From assembly GCF_014650555.1 (NCBI RefSeq), contig NZ_BMVE01000002.1, forward strand, positions 933,807 through 997,806: a stretch of DNA of 64,000 nucleotides. Reading direction: 5' to 3'. The translations under genes were made by a program, and so were the position numbers. The DNA is from Streptomyces goshikiensis (GTDB lineage: Bacteria; Actinomycetota; Actinomycetes; Streptomycetales; Streptomycetaceae). The notes beneath the pieces were generated by a model. The model did no database searches and was not told the DNA's origin. It worked only from the letters and a program-made list of their open reading frames with translations. Positions 1-7,680 of this stretch are shown one piece after another. The first letter of the stretch is position 1; each line of letters opens with the position of its first letter.

Positions 1-176
1 CCGGCGGGCTGTCCCCCCAGGCGGGCCGTCCCCCCGGTGGGCCGTCCCCCCGGCGGGTCATCCCCCCGGCGGGTCATCCCCCCCGGTGGGCCATCCTCCC
101 GGTGGGTCATCCCCCCCGGTGGGGCGTCCTCCCGGTGGGCCGTCCCCCCGGAGGGGCGTCCCCCCGGGAGGGCGTC
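1..176. repeat. 16-bp GC-rich tandem repeat (minisatellite)
   Basis: About eleven imperfect copies of a 16-base unit, roughly GGYGGGYCRTCCCCCC, run from the first base of the window, so the array probably starts upstream. Units vary mainly at the GCC/TCA positions and in the length of the C run. Each unit has a G-run half and a C-run half, so hairpins or G-quadruplexes are possible. No convincing gene overlaps it; the short frames here only read through the repeat. The array ends about 160 bases before the photolyase start, and I see nothing else up to base 335. Confidence 0.85.
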
Positions 177-335
177 ACGCCTCGGCCGGGCGGGACACTC
201 CCCGGACCCGGCCCTGCCCCCGGGCTCGCCCCGGACTCGGCGGGGCTCCGTCCGGTCCGGGCGCATCCGGGGGGAGGGGGGCGTGCGAAGTAACCGGTGA
301 CAGCTTTCCCCCAGCCCGACGCGGAGCCAGAGCCC

Positions 336-1709
336 ATGAACCTCGCGGTGGTCCTGTACACCTCCGACCTGCGCCTGCACGACCATCCTCCGTTGCGCGC
401 GGCCCTGTCCTCCTGCGACCAGGTGGTGCCGCTGTTCGTGCGCGACCGCGGCATCGAGGCCGCCGGGTTCGCCGCGCCCAACCGCACCGCGTTCCTCGCC
501 GACTGCCTCGCCGACCTCGACGCCGGGCTCCGTGAGCGTGGCGGCCGTCTGGTGGTCCGCTCCGGGGACGTCGTCGCCGAGGTGTGCGCCCTCGTCCAGG
601 AGGCCGACGCCGACGAGGTGCACATGGCCGCCGGGGTCAGCGCGTACGCCCACGCCCGCGAGGAGCGGCTGCGCGCCGCCCTGGAGGCGGAGGGCCGCCG
701 GCTGTACGTGCACGACATGGTCGTCACCGCCGTGGCTCCCGGGGCGGTGACGCCCGCCGGGTCCGACCACTTCGCCGTGTTCACCCCCTACTTCCGCCGC
801 TGGGCGGAGCTGCCGCCGCGGGCCGTGGCCACCGCGCCCCGGGTCGTCCGGGTGCCCGAGGACCTCGGCTCCGAGCCGCTGCCCGCCCGCGCCGCCGTCT
901 CCGGGACCTCCCCGGGCCTGGCCGCCGGAGGCGAGAGCGAGGCCCGACGGCTGCTGACCCGCTGGGTACGCCACGGCCTCGCCGCATACCAGGACACCCA
1001 CGACGACCTCGCCGGCGACGCCACCTCCCGGCTCTCCCCGCACCTCCACTTCGGCACCCTCTCGCCCGCCGAGGCCGTCCAGCGCGCCCGCGCGGCCGGC
1101 GGCCCCGGCGCGGAGGCCTTCGTCCGGCAGCTGTGCTGGCGCGACTTCCACCACCAGGTGCTCGCCGCCCGGCCCGCGATCGCCGCCGCCGACTACCGCG
1201 GCCGGCAGGACCGCTGGCGCGCCGGCAAGGCGGCCGAGGAGGAGACCGAGGCCTGGAAGGAGGGCCGCACCGGCTACCCCGTGGTCGACGCGGCCATGCG
1301 CCAGCTCCGCGAGGAGGGCTGGATGCACAACCGGGGCAGACTGCTCACGGCCAGCTTCCTGACCAAGACCCTGTACGTGGACTGGCGGATCGGGGCCCGC
1401 CACTTCCTGGAGCTCCTCGTGGACGGGGACCTCGCCAACAACCAGCTCAACTGGCAGTGGGTGGCGGGCACGGGCACCGACACCCGGCCCAACCGGGTGC
1501 TCAACCCCGTCCGGCAGAGCCTGCGCTACGACCCCGAGGGCCGGTACGTGCACCGCTGGGTGCCGGAGCTGGCCGGGCTCGGCGCGCCGTACGTCCACGA
1601 GCCGTGGCGGCTGCCGCCCGAGGAGCGCGCCCGGTACGACTATCCGGAGCCGCTCGTACAACTCTCCGACGGGCTCGACCGGTTCAAGCGGGGTCGCGGG
1701 ATCGAGTAG
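336..1709 (+). CDS. phr: Deoxyribodipyrimidine photolyase (class I cryptochrome/photolyase)
   Basis: Cytoplasmic flavoenzyme that uses blue light and FADH- to split cyclobutane pyrimidine dimers. The 457-residue product has the N-terminal alpha/beta antenna domain (begins MNLAVVLYTSDLRLHDHP) and the C-terminal FAD-binding domain with RQLCWRDFHH, WMHNRGR, and the signature segment around DLANNQLNWQWVAG and TDTRPNRVLNP. Length is normal for the class. A GTG at 297 is in frame, but family similarity begins at the ATG at 336. It precedes a B12-type MerR regulator and an ECF sigma factor, a set that in other streptomycetes is linked to light induction of photolyase and carotenoid genes. Light control is inferred from this context. 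Confidence 0.93.
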   Translation: MNLAVVLYTSDLRLHDHPPLRAALSSCDQVVPLFVRDRGIEAAGFAAPNRTAFLADCLADLDAGLRERGGRLVVRSGDVVAEVCALVQEADADEVHMAAGVSAYAHAREERLRAALEAEGRRLYVHDMVVTAVAPGAVTPAGSDHFAVFTPYFRRWAELPPRAVATAPRVVRVPEDLGSEPLPARAAVSGTSPGLAAGGESEARRLLTRWVRHGLAAYQDTHDDLAGDATSRLSPHLHFGTLSPAEAVQRARAAGGPGAEAFVRQLCWRDFHHQVLAARPAIAAADYRGRQDRWRAGKAAEEETEAWKEGRTGYPVVDAAMRQLREEGWMHNRGRLLTASFLTKTLYVDWRIGARHFLELLVDGDLANNQLNWQWVAGTGTDTRPNRVLNPVRQSLRYDPEGRYVHRWVPELAGLGAPYVHEPWRLPPEERARYDYPEPLVQLSDGLDRFKRGRGIE

Positions 1710-1813
1710 TGCCCCTCCCCGGATCCCGAGCTCACGACCCCGGCCCCGGGGCCCGTTCGCTCCTCCGGGTGATCGGCCGCCGCGCGCCCGGAGCGCGCCG
1801 TATCGTGAGCCGG

Positions 1814-2797
1814 ATGGACCGCCGGCCGCCGCCCGAAACCCCGCCGGACGCCCCCGCCGCAGCGCTGAGCACCGGCGCCGTCGCCCGGCGCCTGGGGGTG
1901 TCACCGACCACGATGCGCTCCTGGGAGCGCCGTTACGCCATCGGCCCGGAGCGGCGTGAGGACGGGCGCCACCGCAGGTGGACCCCGCAGGACATCGCCC
2001 GGCTGGAGCTGATGTGCCGGCTCACCGCGCGGGGCGTGCCGACGGCCGAGGCGGCGAGGATCGCGCGGGCCCAAGACCCGGACGCCCGCGCCGTCGCCCG
2101 GCCCGGGACCGGGGTCCCGCGCGGCAACGACACCCTCCCGCTGGGCACGGTCCGCCCGGAGTGCCGAGGGCTCGCGCGGGCAGCCGTACGCCTGGACGCG
2201 CCCACCGTGCGGGAACTCCTCGACACCGCGCTGGCGGAACACGGGCTGGTCACCGCCTGGGAGGAGGTCATCGCGCCGACCCTGCACGCCATGGGCCGCA
2301 AATGGGCCTCGGCGGGGGAGCGTTACGTCGAGGTGGAGCACCTGCTGTCCTGGCAGGTCTCCTCCGCCCTGCACCGGGTCCGGCCCGCGCCCGGCGCGAC
2401 GGACGCGCCACCCGTGCTGCTCGCCTGTGTGCCCGGCGAACAGCACACGCTGCCCATCGAGGCGTTGGCCGCGGCCCTCGGCGAGCAGGCCCTGCCGGTG
2501 CGGATGTTCGGCGCGGCCCTGCCCGCCGAGGCGCTGCACGACGCGGTGCGGCGCACCGGGCCCCGGGCCGTCGTGCTGTGGGCGCAGTCCCGCACGACCG
2601 CCGACCGCGCCCTCGCCCGGTCGGTCGCCGGCATCGAGTGGGGGCTGCGGGGCGCCCGGGGGCGGTCGGCCCTGCTGCTCGCGGGACCCGGCTGGACCGG
2701 GCGCGCCCCCACCGCGAACATCGAGCGGCTGTACGGGCTGCGCTCGGGGCTCGATGTCATCGCCGCGCTGGCGGGGACGGTTCCAGTGCCAGTCTGA
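1814..2797 (+). CDS. MerR-family regulator with C-terminal B12-binding domain (LitR/CarH-like)
   Basis: Probable light-responsive repressor using adenosylcobalamin as chromophore. Of 327 residues, 18-85 form the MerR winged helix (AVARRLGVSPTTMRSWERRY), followed by a helical B12-cap region (about 120-190) and a Rossmann-type B12 domain (about 195-325). The cap shows KW, ten residues, then EH, close to the W-x9-EH of CarH; the B12 domain has GEQH where the cobalt-ligand histidine is expected. An in-frame GTG at 1805 is an alternative start; no strong ribosome site is visible. Its 3' end overlaps the convergent sigma gene by 41 bases. Family assignment is strong; light sensing is inferred from the family and the adjacent photolyase. 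Confidence 0.82.
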   Translation: MDRRPPPETPPDAPAAALSTGAVARRLGVSPTTMRSWERRYAIGPERREDGRHRRWTPQDIARLELMCRLTARGVPTAEAARIARAQDPDARAVARPGTGVPRGNDTLPLGTVRPECRGLARAAVRLDAPTVRELLDTALAEHGLVTAWEEVIAPTLHAMGRKWASAGERYVEVEHLLSWQVSSALHRVRPAPGATDAPPVLLACVPGEQHTLPIEALAAALGEQALPVRMFGAALPAEALHDAVRRTGPRAVVLWAQSRTTADRALARSVAGIEWGLRGARGRSALLLAGPGWTGRAPTANIERLYGLRSGLDVIAALAGTVPVPV

Positions 2798-3449
2798 GGA
2801 CGCCGAGCGCCCGCCGCATATGGCTCTTCACGGTGCCCAGCGGCAGGCCGGTGCGGTCCGCGATCTGGGCCTGCGTCAGGTCCCCGTAGAAGGCGAGGCA
2901 CAGCACCCGCCGCTGCGCCGACGGCAGCCGGGCCAGTTCGGCGAGGAGCAGCAGCCGGTCCAGGGCCTGCTCCGGACCGGTTCCGGAACCGGGGTGCGCG
3001 AGGGCGTCGGGGTGGTGGGCGGCCGCCGCGTCGGCCGCCCGGACCCGCCGGGTCCGGGCCTCCAGGGCGTCGGCCACCTTGTGCCGGGTGATCCCGCTGA
3101 GCCAGGCGGCGAGCCCGCCCGGCGCCGTGCCCGGCCGGTAGCCGCGACGGCCGCGCCAGGCGGCGAGGAACACCTGCTGGGTCACGTCCTCGGCCTCCCG
3201 CTCGTCGCCCAGCGCCCGCCAGGCGAGGGAGTGGACGAGCGGGCCCCAGCGGCGGAAGACGGCGTCCACACAGGCCTCGTCGCCCGTCGCGAACCCGGCC
3301 GCGATGCGGTGGTCGCCGCTCTCGCGGGGCGGGACGCGACGCTGCCCGGGTTCCCGGCCGCGGGCCTGCTCGCGGGCCCGTACGCGCACCCGCTCGGGGC
3401 GCTGGTCGGGGCTCTGGTCGTGTCGTGGCCCGGCTTCCGCGTCGTTCAT
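2757..3449 (-). CDS. ECF-type RNA polymerase sigma factor
   Basis: Alternative sigma factor of 230 residues. Sigma region 2 is at about 60-125 (FRRWGPLVHSLAWRALGD then EAEDVTQQVFLAAW) and region 4 at about 165-220 (LPSAQRRVLCLAFYGDLTQA, then a helix-turn-helix ending LGTVKSHMRRAL). The start MNDAEAG at 3449 is preferred because the upstream extension lacks conserved sequence. The first ~45 residues are charged and low in complexity. It converges on the B12-type MerR gene with a 41-base tail overlap. In known systems LitR controls the ECF factor LitS; here the arrangement suggests the same pairing, but the gene order (convergent) differs, so the equivalence is inference. Confidence 0.85.
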   Translation of the reverse strand: MNDAEAGPRHDQSPDQRPERVRVRAREQARGREPGQRRVPPRESGDHRIAAGFATGDEACVDAVFRRWGPLVHSLAWRALGDEREAEDVTQQVFLAAWRGRRGYRPGTAPGGLAAWLSGITRHKVADALEARTRRVRAADAAAAHHPDALAHPGSGTGPEQALDRLLLLAELARLPSAQRRVLCLAFYGDLTQAQIADRTGLPLGTVKSHMRRALGVLRLALEPSPPARR

Positions 3450-3561
3450 GGGCAGAGCGTCGCGAGTCGTGGCGGCCCGGTACAACGCGCAGCGTTTGCG
3501 CAGCGTTTGAGGGGAAGGCGGCCGCGCGGCCGGCCGCGGCCGTACCGCCCGCTCGCCCGCC

Positions 3562-4056
3562 TCAGCCCGCTTCCGAGGGGCGGCCCTCGCCCGCCATGAA
3601 CCGCCACACCAGGGCGTGCCCCAGCATCACCAAAAGGATCAGCAGCAGCGCCTCCGCCTGGATCGGGCGCAGGCCGACCGCGTCGGCGATCTCGGGCGCC
3701 GCGCCCACCACCGCGACCAGCGCGTAGAGCACGGCCACCGCGATCCGGTGCCAGCGCAGACCGGAACCGGTGCCGTCGGCGCGTTCCCGGGTCAGCAGCC
3801 GCAGCGTGGACGCGCATCCGACGACGGCGGCCACGATGAACCCCGACCGCCAGATCCCCGGCTGCTCGGTACCTCCCACCTGGGCGAACAGGCCCATCAG
3901 CGCGGGCAGCAGGAACGACAGGTAGATCCCGCCGACCACCCGGCGCAGGGCGGGCACGCGCAGCCACTCCGGATGACTCTGCACGACGTTCCACCAGAGC
4001 CCGACGAGGGTGAAGCAGGTGGCGGCGAACAGGGCGTAGAACGTGCTCACATCCAT
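3562..4056 (-). CDS. Small integral membrane protein, unknown function
   Basis: A 164-residue protein with four predicted membrane helices: about 4-24 (FYALFAATCFTLVGLWW), 42-62 (VVGGIYLSFLLPALMGLFA), 73-90 (FIVAAVVGCASTLRL), and a C-terminal pair near 107-122 and 135-155. No catalytic motif is visible. The frame stays open far upstream, antisense to the permease gene, but membrane-protein character starts at the ATG at 4056. It lies 112 bases downstream of the ECF sigma gene on the same strand and could be part of its transcript. I do not recognise the family. Confidence 0.75.
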   Translation of the reverse strand: MDVSTFYALFAATCFTLVGLWWNVVQSHPEWLRVPALRRVVGGIYLSFLLPALMGLFAQVGGTEQPGIWRSGFIVAAVVGCASTLRLLTRERADGTGSGLRWHRIAVAVLYALVAVVGAAPEIADAVGLRPIQAEALLLILLVMLGHALVWRFMAGEGRPSEAG

Positions 4057-4122
4057 GACGCCCGACAGTGACACGCCCGCCGGGTACCTGCGGTCCCGAC
4101 ATGCCGGATGGCTTAAGGTCCG

Positions 4123-4719
4123 ATGGTGAGTGACTTGCTGCTGGTGAGGCACGGTGAGACGGAGTGGAGCGCCAACGGGCGCCACACCGGGCTCACCGAC
4201 GTGCCGCTGACCCCGAACGGAGTGGAGGAGGCCATCTCGCTGGCCCCCTACTTCCGTGACCGCCGCCCCGACCTGGTGCTGACCAGCCCGCTCCGCCGTG
4301 CCGTGGTCACGGCCGAGCTGGCCGGGCTCTCCGGGGGCGTTCCCGATCCCGACCTGTGCGAGTGGGACTACGGCGGCTACGAGGGCGTCACCACCGCGGA
4401 GATCCAGCGGACCCAACCGTCCTGGTCGCTGTGGACCGACGGGGTCCCGCCCGGCGACGCGGAGCACCCGGGGGAGAGCGCCGACCAGGTCGGCGCCCGC
4501 GCGGACCGTGCCCTGGCCCGGGTCGCGCCGGTCCTGCGCGCCGACGGGGGCGGCGCCGTCGTGGTCGCCCACGGCCACTTCCTGCGGGTCCTGACCGCCC
4601 GCTACCTGGGGCTCCCGCCCGCGGACGGCCGGCTGTTCCTGCTGCGCACGGGCACGGTCAGCGTGCTGTCCACCGAACACGGCCTCCCGGTCATCGCGGG
4701 CTGGAACACCCACCCCTGA
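4123..4719 (+). CDS. Histidine phosphatase superfamily protein (phosphoglycerate mutase-like)
   Basis: Cytoplasmic phosphatase of the branch-1 histidine acid phosphatase superfamily, 198 residues. The phosphohistidine motif LLLVRHGETEW is at about 5-15, the catalytic acidic residue is in LCEWDYGGYEG near 83, and the second catalytic His is in VVVAHGHFLRVL near 150. Length fits single-domain phosphatases acting on small phosphate esters; the substrate cannot be read from sequence. ATG at 4123 and GTG at 4126 are both possible. No ribosome site is seen, and TAAGGT lies 4-9 bases upstream, so a leaderless transcript from the GTG is plausible. Confidence 0.88.
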   Translation: MVSDLLLVRHGETEWSANGRHTGLTDVPLTPNGVEEAISLAPYFRDRRPDLVLTSPLRRAVVTAELAGLSGGVPDPDLCEWDYGGYEGVTTAEIQRTQPSWSLWTDGVPPGDAEHPGESADQVGARADRALARVAPVLRADGGGAVVVAHGHFLRVLTARYLGLPPADGRLFLLRTGTVSVLSTEHGLPVIAGWNTHP

Positions 4720-4809
4720 GCAAGCCCGGCCACCGGTGCGCCGCGGCGGGCGTCCCCGGTTCGCCGGTCCCCGATCGCGCGCCGCCGCCGGGTGCGTGAG
4801 GATGCGTAC

Positions 4810-6318
4810 ATGGCCCACGACCGTGCCGGTGACGGACCGGACACCACGCTCCCGGCGGACGCGGGGCTCAAGGCCGGCGCGATCGGGTTCCTCGACGCCC
4901 TCGTCATCGGGCTGAACTCCACCTCGCCCGCGTATTCGCTGGCCGCCGTCCTCGGTCCGATCGTGGCGCTGGTCGGGATCTACGCGCCGGGGGTGATGCT
5001 GGCGTCCTTCGTCCCGATGCTGCTGATCGCCGCCGCCTTCTACTACCTCAACAAGGTCGACCAGGACTGCGGGACGACCTTCTCGTGGGTGACCCGGGCC
5101 ATGGGCCCCTGGGCCGGCTGGCTCGGCGGCTGGGCGATCACCATGACCGGCGTCCTGGTCATCGGCTCGCTGGCCGACGTCGCCGTCCACTTCGGGCTGC
5201 TCGCCTTCGGCCTCGACGGCATGGCGACGAACCAGGTGGTCCGCCAGACCCTGACCGTCGTGGTGATCCTCGTGATGACGGCCATCTGTGTCATCGGCAC
5301 CGAACTGTCGGCCCACCTCCAGGACATCCTCATCCTCGCCCAGGTCTTCTTCCTGCTGGCCTTCGCCGTGGTCGCCATCTACCGCGTGTACGCGGGCACC
5401 AGCACCCTCGACCCGATCGAGCCGTCCATCACCTGGCTCAACCCCTTCGGCGCGGGCGGCTCCGCCCTCACCGCCGGCCTGCTGCTCGGCGTGTTCATCT
5501 ACTGGGGCTGGGAGTCCGCGGTGAACCTCACCGAGGAGGTCGAGAACTCCGCCACGGCGCCCGGCAAGGCCGGCATCTGGTCGACCGTGGTGCTGCTGGT
5601 GACCTACCTCTCCGTGGGCTATGCCGTCGTCGCGTACGCCGGAACCCGGTTCCTCGCCGACAACGCGGGCGAGGAGGAGGCCATCTTCGCCGTCCTCGCG
5701 CACGAGGTGATGGGCGGCTGGGACTGGATGGTGCTCCTCGCCGTCTCCACCTCCGCGCTCGCCTCCACGCAGACCACCATCATCCCGGCCTCCCGGACGG
5801 CCCTGTCCATGGCCCGCAGGCACGCGCTGCCGCCGCACCTGGCCCACATCCACCCGCGCTTCCGGACCCCGGACGTGAGCACCTGGTGGGTGGCCGGCAT
5901 CGCCATCGCCTGGTACCTCGTCGTGAACCAGATCAGCGAGAACGCCCTCCTGGACTCGCTGACCGCGCTCTCCCTGCTCATCGCCTTCTACTACGCGCTC
6001 ACCGGCCTGGCCTGCGTGATCTACTACCGCCGCCACCTGTTCGAGAGCGTGCACAACTTCCTGCTGATCGGCCTCGGGCCGCTGGTCGGCGCCGGCCTGC
6101 TGGCCTGGCTGCTGGTGGAGTCGGTGGGCGACATGGCGAACCCGGCGAACTCGGCCAGCGGGATCTCCTGGTTCGGGCTCGGCCCCCCGCTGGTCATCGG
6201 GATCGGGATCGCCGTGGTCGGCGTACTGATCATGTGCTTCTGGCGGGTCCGGGACGGCAGGTTCTGGCAGGAGCGCCGCGGCGTCGCCGACCCGGACCTC
6301 GTCCACGGCAAGAAGTGA
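4810..6318 (+). CDS. APC-family amino acid permease
   Basis: Cytoplasmic-membrane secondary transporter of the amino acid-polyamine-organocation superfamily, 502 residues with about 12 predicted membrane helices. The N-terminal helix-1 region (IGFLDALVIGLNSTSPAYSL) has the small-residue break typical of the family; further hydrophobic helices run to IGIAVVGVLIMCFW. Substrate is not predictable. The ATG at 4810 is chosen over the GTG at 4792 because a GTGAGG element lies about 8 bases upstream. A UspA gene begins 10 bases after the stop, so the two are probably co-transcribed, a common pairing of transporter with stress protein. Confidence 0.9.
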   Translation: MAHDRAGDGPDTTLPADAGLKAGAIGFLDALVIGLNSTSPAYSLAAVLGPIVALVGIYAPGVMLASFVPMLLIAAAFYYLNKVDQDCGTTFSWVTRAMGPWAGWLGGWAITMTGVLVIGSLADVAVHFGLLAFGLDGMATNQVVRQTLTVVVILVMTAICVIGTELSAHLQDILILAQVFFLLAFAVVAIYRVYAGTSTLDPIEPSITWLNPFGAGGSALTAGLLLGVFIYWGWESAVNLTEEVENSATAPGKAGIWSTVVLLVTYLSVGYAVVAYAGTRFLADNAGEEEAIFAVLAHEVMGGWDWMVLLAVSTSALASTQTTIIPASRTALSMARRHALPPHLAHIHPRFRTPDVSTWWVAGIAIAWYLVVNQISENALLDSLTALSLLIAFYYALTGLACVIYYRRHLFESVHNFLLIGLGPLVGAGLLAWLLVESVGDMANPANSASGISWFGLGPPLVIGIGIAVVGVLIMCFWRVRDGRFWQERRGVADPDLVHGKK

Positions 6319-6328
6319 GGAACCCCTG

Positions 6329-6757
6329 ATGTCCGTGGTCCTCGGGTACGACGAGTCGCCCGGCGCCGAGCGCGCCCTGCACGTGGCGCTCGAAGTCGCC
6401 ACCGCCTTCGGCGAGCCGCTCGTCCTCGTCTACGGCGCGGCCGCGCCCGGCGCCGCCGGGGAGGAGTACCGCGCGCACCGCGAGGCCGTCCTCCAGGCGG
6501 GGCGCAGCGCCCTCGCGCGGGCCGTCGCGGCCGCCGACGAGGCGGGGGTGCCCTCCACGGTCGAGGTCGTCGACGAGAAGCCCGCACAGGCCCTGCTCGA
6601 CGCCGCGCGGCGGCACGACGCCCGCGTCATCATCGTGGGCAGCTGGGGGGACAGCCCGATCCGGGGAGCTCTGCTGGGCTCCACCCCGCACAAGCTGCTG
6701 CACCTGTCGCCGATCCCCGTCCTGTGCGTGCCGACGGAGAGTGCGGGCACGCCGTAG
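6329..6757 (+). CDS. Universal stress protein (UspA family), single domain
   Basis: Soluble 142-residue nucleotide-binding protein of the UspA fold. The ATP-binding signature G-x2-G-x9-G-S is intact at the C-terminus (GSWGDSPIRGALLGS, about 108-122) and the N-terminal strand VVLGYDESPGAERAL carries the conserved Asp. This makes it an ATP-binding type rather than the non-binding UspA type. It sits 10 bases behind the APC permease, preceded by a GTGAGGAA ribosome site overlapping the permease stop, so it is likely translated from the same mRNA and may tune the transporter. Confidence 0.9.
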   Translation: MSVVLGYDESPGAERALHVALEVATAFGEPLVLVYGAAAPGAAGEEYRAHREAVLQAGRSALARAVAAADEAGVPSTVEVVDEKPAQALLDAARRHDARVIIVGSWGDSPIRGALLGSTPHKLLHLSPIPVLCVPTESAGTP

Positions 6758-6972
6758 GGGAGCCCCCGACCGTGCGCATCGGGGCCAAGTGCGGCACCGT
6801 ACCAGCCTTTCGAGGTGTTGCCCGGATGTTTGTCCGTTCGTGATGGTGCTGCGACACAGCCCCCACAACTGGCACTAGCGTCCCTTGCCACCCGGGAGCG
6901 CGGGTGGACACGGCACGAATGTCGGAGCCTCCGACCCCGCATCCCTCCCGGCCCAGGAGCCAAGGAGGCACA

Positions 6973-7671
6973 GTGCTGTCATTCCGCCGGTCGACCGTCG
7001 GGAGCTTGTCGCTCGCGTCGAAACACGTGATCGGCACGGGCGTCGTCATCGGCGCCCTCGCCTTCACACTGATCGCGTTGCTGATCCCAGTCCAGAGCTT
7101 CGGCGGAACGACCGCCGCGGCCGCGGCGGCCCCCGCCGGCACGGACGACGGCGCCGGGACGATCAGCACGGCCTTCGGGCCCCTTACCCCCCAGGACCGG
7201 GATTTCATCCGCAAGGTGAGGCTCGCCGGCCTCTGGGAACTGCCCGCGGGACGGCAGGCGCAGCAGCGCGGTACCCGCCCCGCGATTCGCACCGCCGGGC
7301 AGCATCTGATCGACGGTCACACCGAACTGGACCGGCGGGTCATCGAAGTGGGCCAGGCCCTCGCCGTCGACCTCCCCAATCAGCCCAGCGACCAACAGCA
7401 GGACTGGCTGCGCCAGATGGACCAGGCACAGGGAGCCCAGTACGAACGGCTTTTCGTCCAGCTGCTGCGCCGGGCGCACGGAAAGGTGTTCCAGCTGGTG
7501 GCCCAGATACGGGCGCAGACACGCAACTCCATGGTGCGAGCCCTGGCCAACGACGCCAACACCACCGTCCTGGACCACATCACGGTCCTTGAGGACAGCG
7601 GGCTGGTCGATTTCGACGGCCTCGCGGACGCCTCCCCGTCCCCCTCCACCGTTTCCCCACCGACGAAGTGA
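6973..7671 (+). CDS. DUF4142-type exported protein
   Basis: A 232-residue protein with one N-terminal membrane or signal segment (VIGTGVVIGALAFTLIALLI, about 20-40), then an alanine-rich linker and a helical DUF4142-like (ferritin-like) domain at about 60-210: LTPQDRDFIRKVRLAGLWE, GQHLIDGHTELDRRV and a final segment ANDANTTVLDHITVLEDSG. The GTG at 6973 is chosen because AAGGAGG stands 5 bases before it; an in-frame ATG farther upstream lacks one. Expected location is outside or on the membrane. It lies 9 bases before the DUF1996 gene, and the two are probably co-transcribed. Molecular role unknown. Confidence 0.85.
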   Translation: MLSFRRSTVGSLSLASKHVIGTGVVIGALAFTLIALLIPVQSFGGTTAAAAAAPAGTDDGAGTISTAFGPLTPQDRDFIRKVRLAGLWELPAGRQAQQRGTRPAIRTAGQHLIDGHTELDRRVIEVGQALAVDLPNQPSDQQQDWLRQMDQAQGAQYERLFVQLLRRAHGKVFQLVAQIRAQTRNSMVRALANDANTTVLDHITVLEDSGLVDFDGLADASPSPSTVSPPTK

Positions 7672-7680
7672 AGTGATCGC

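Noticed and set aside
1..176. CRISPR array
   Set aside because: Units are directly adjacent 16-mers without spacers.
3562..6402. 946-codon minus-strand open frame
   Set aside because: Only its last 164 codons (3562-4056) look like a real membrane protein; the rest is antisense to the phosphatase and permease genes and reflects GC-skewed codon use.
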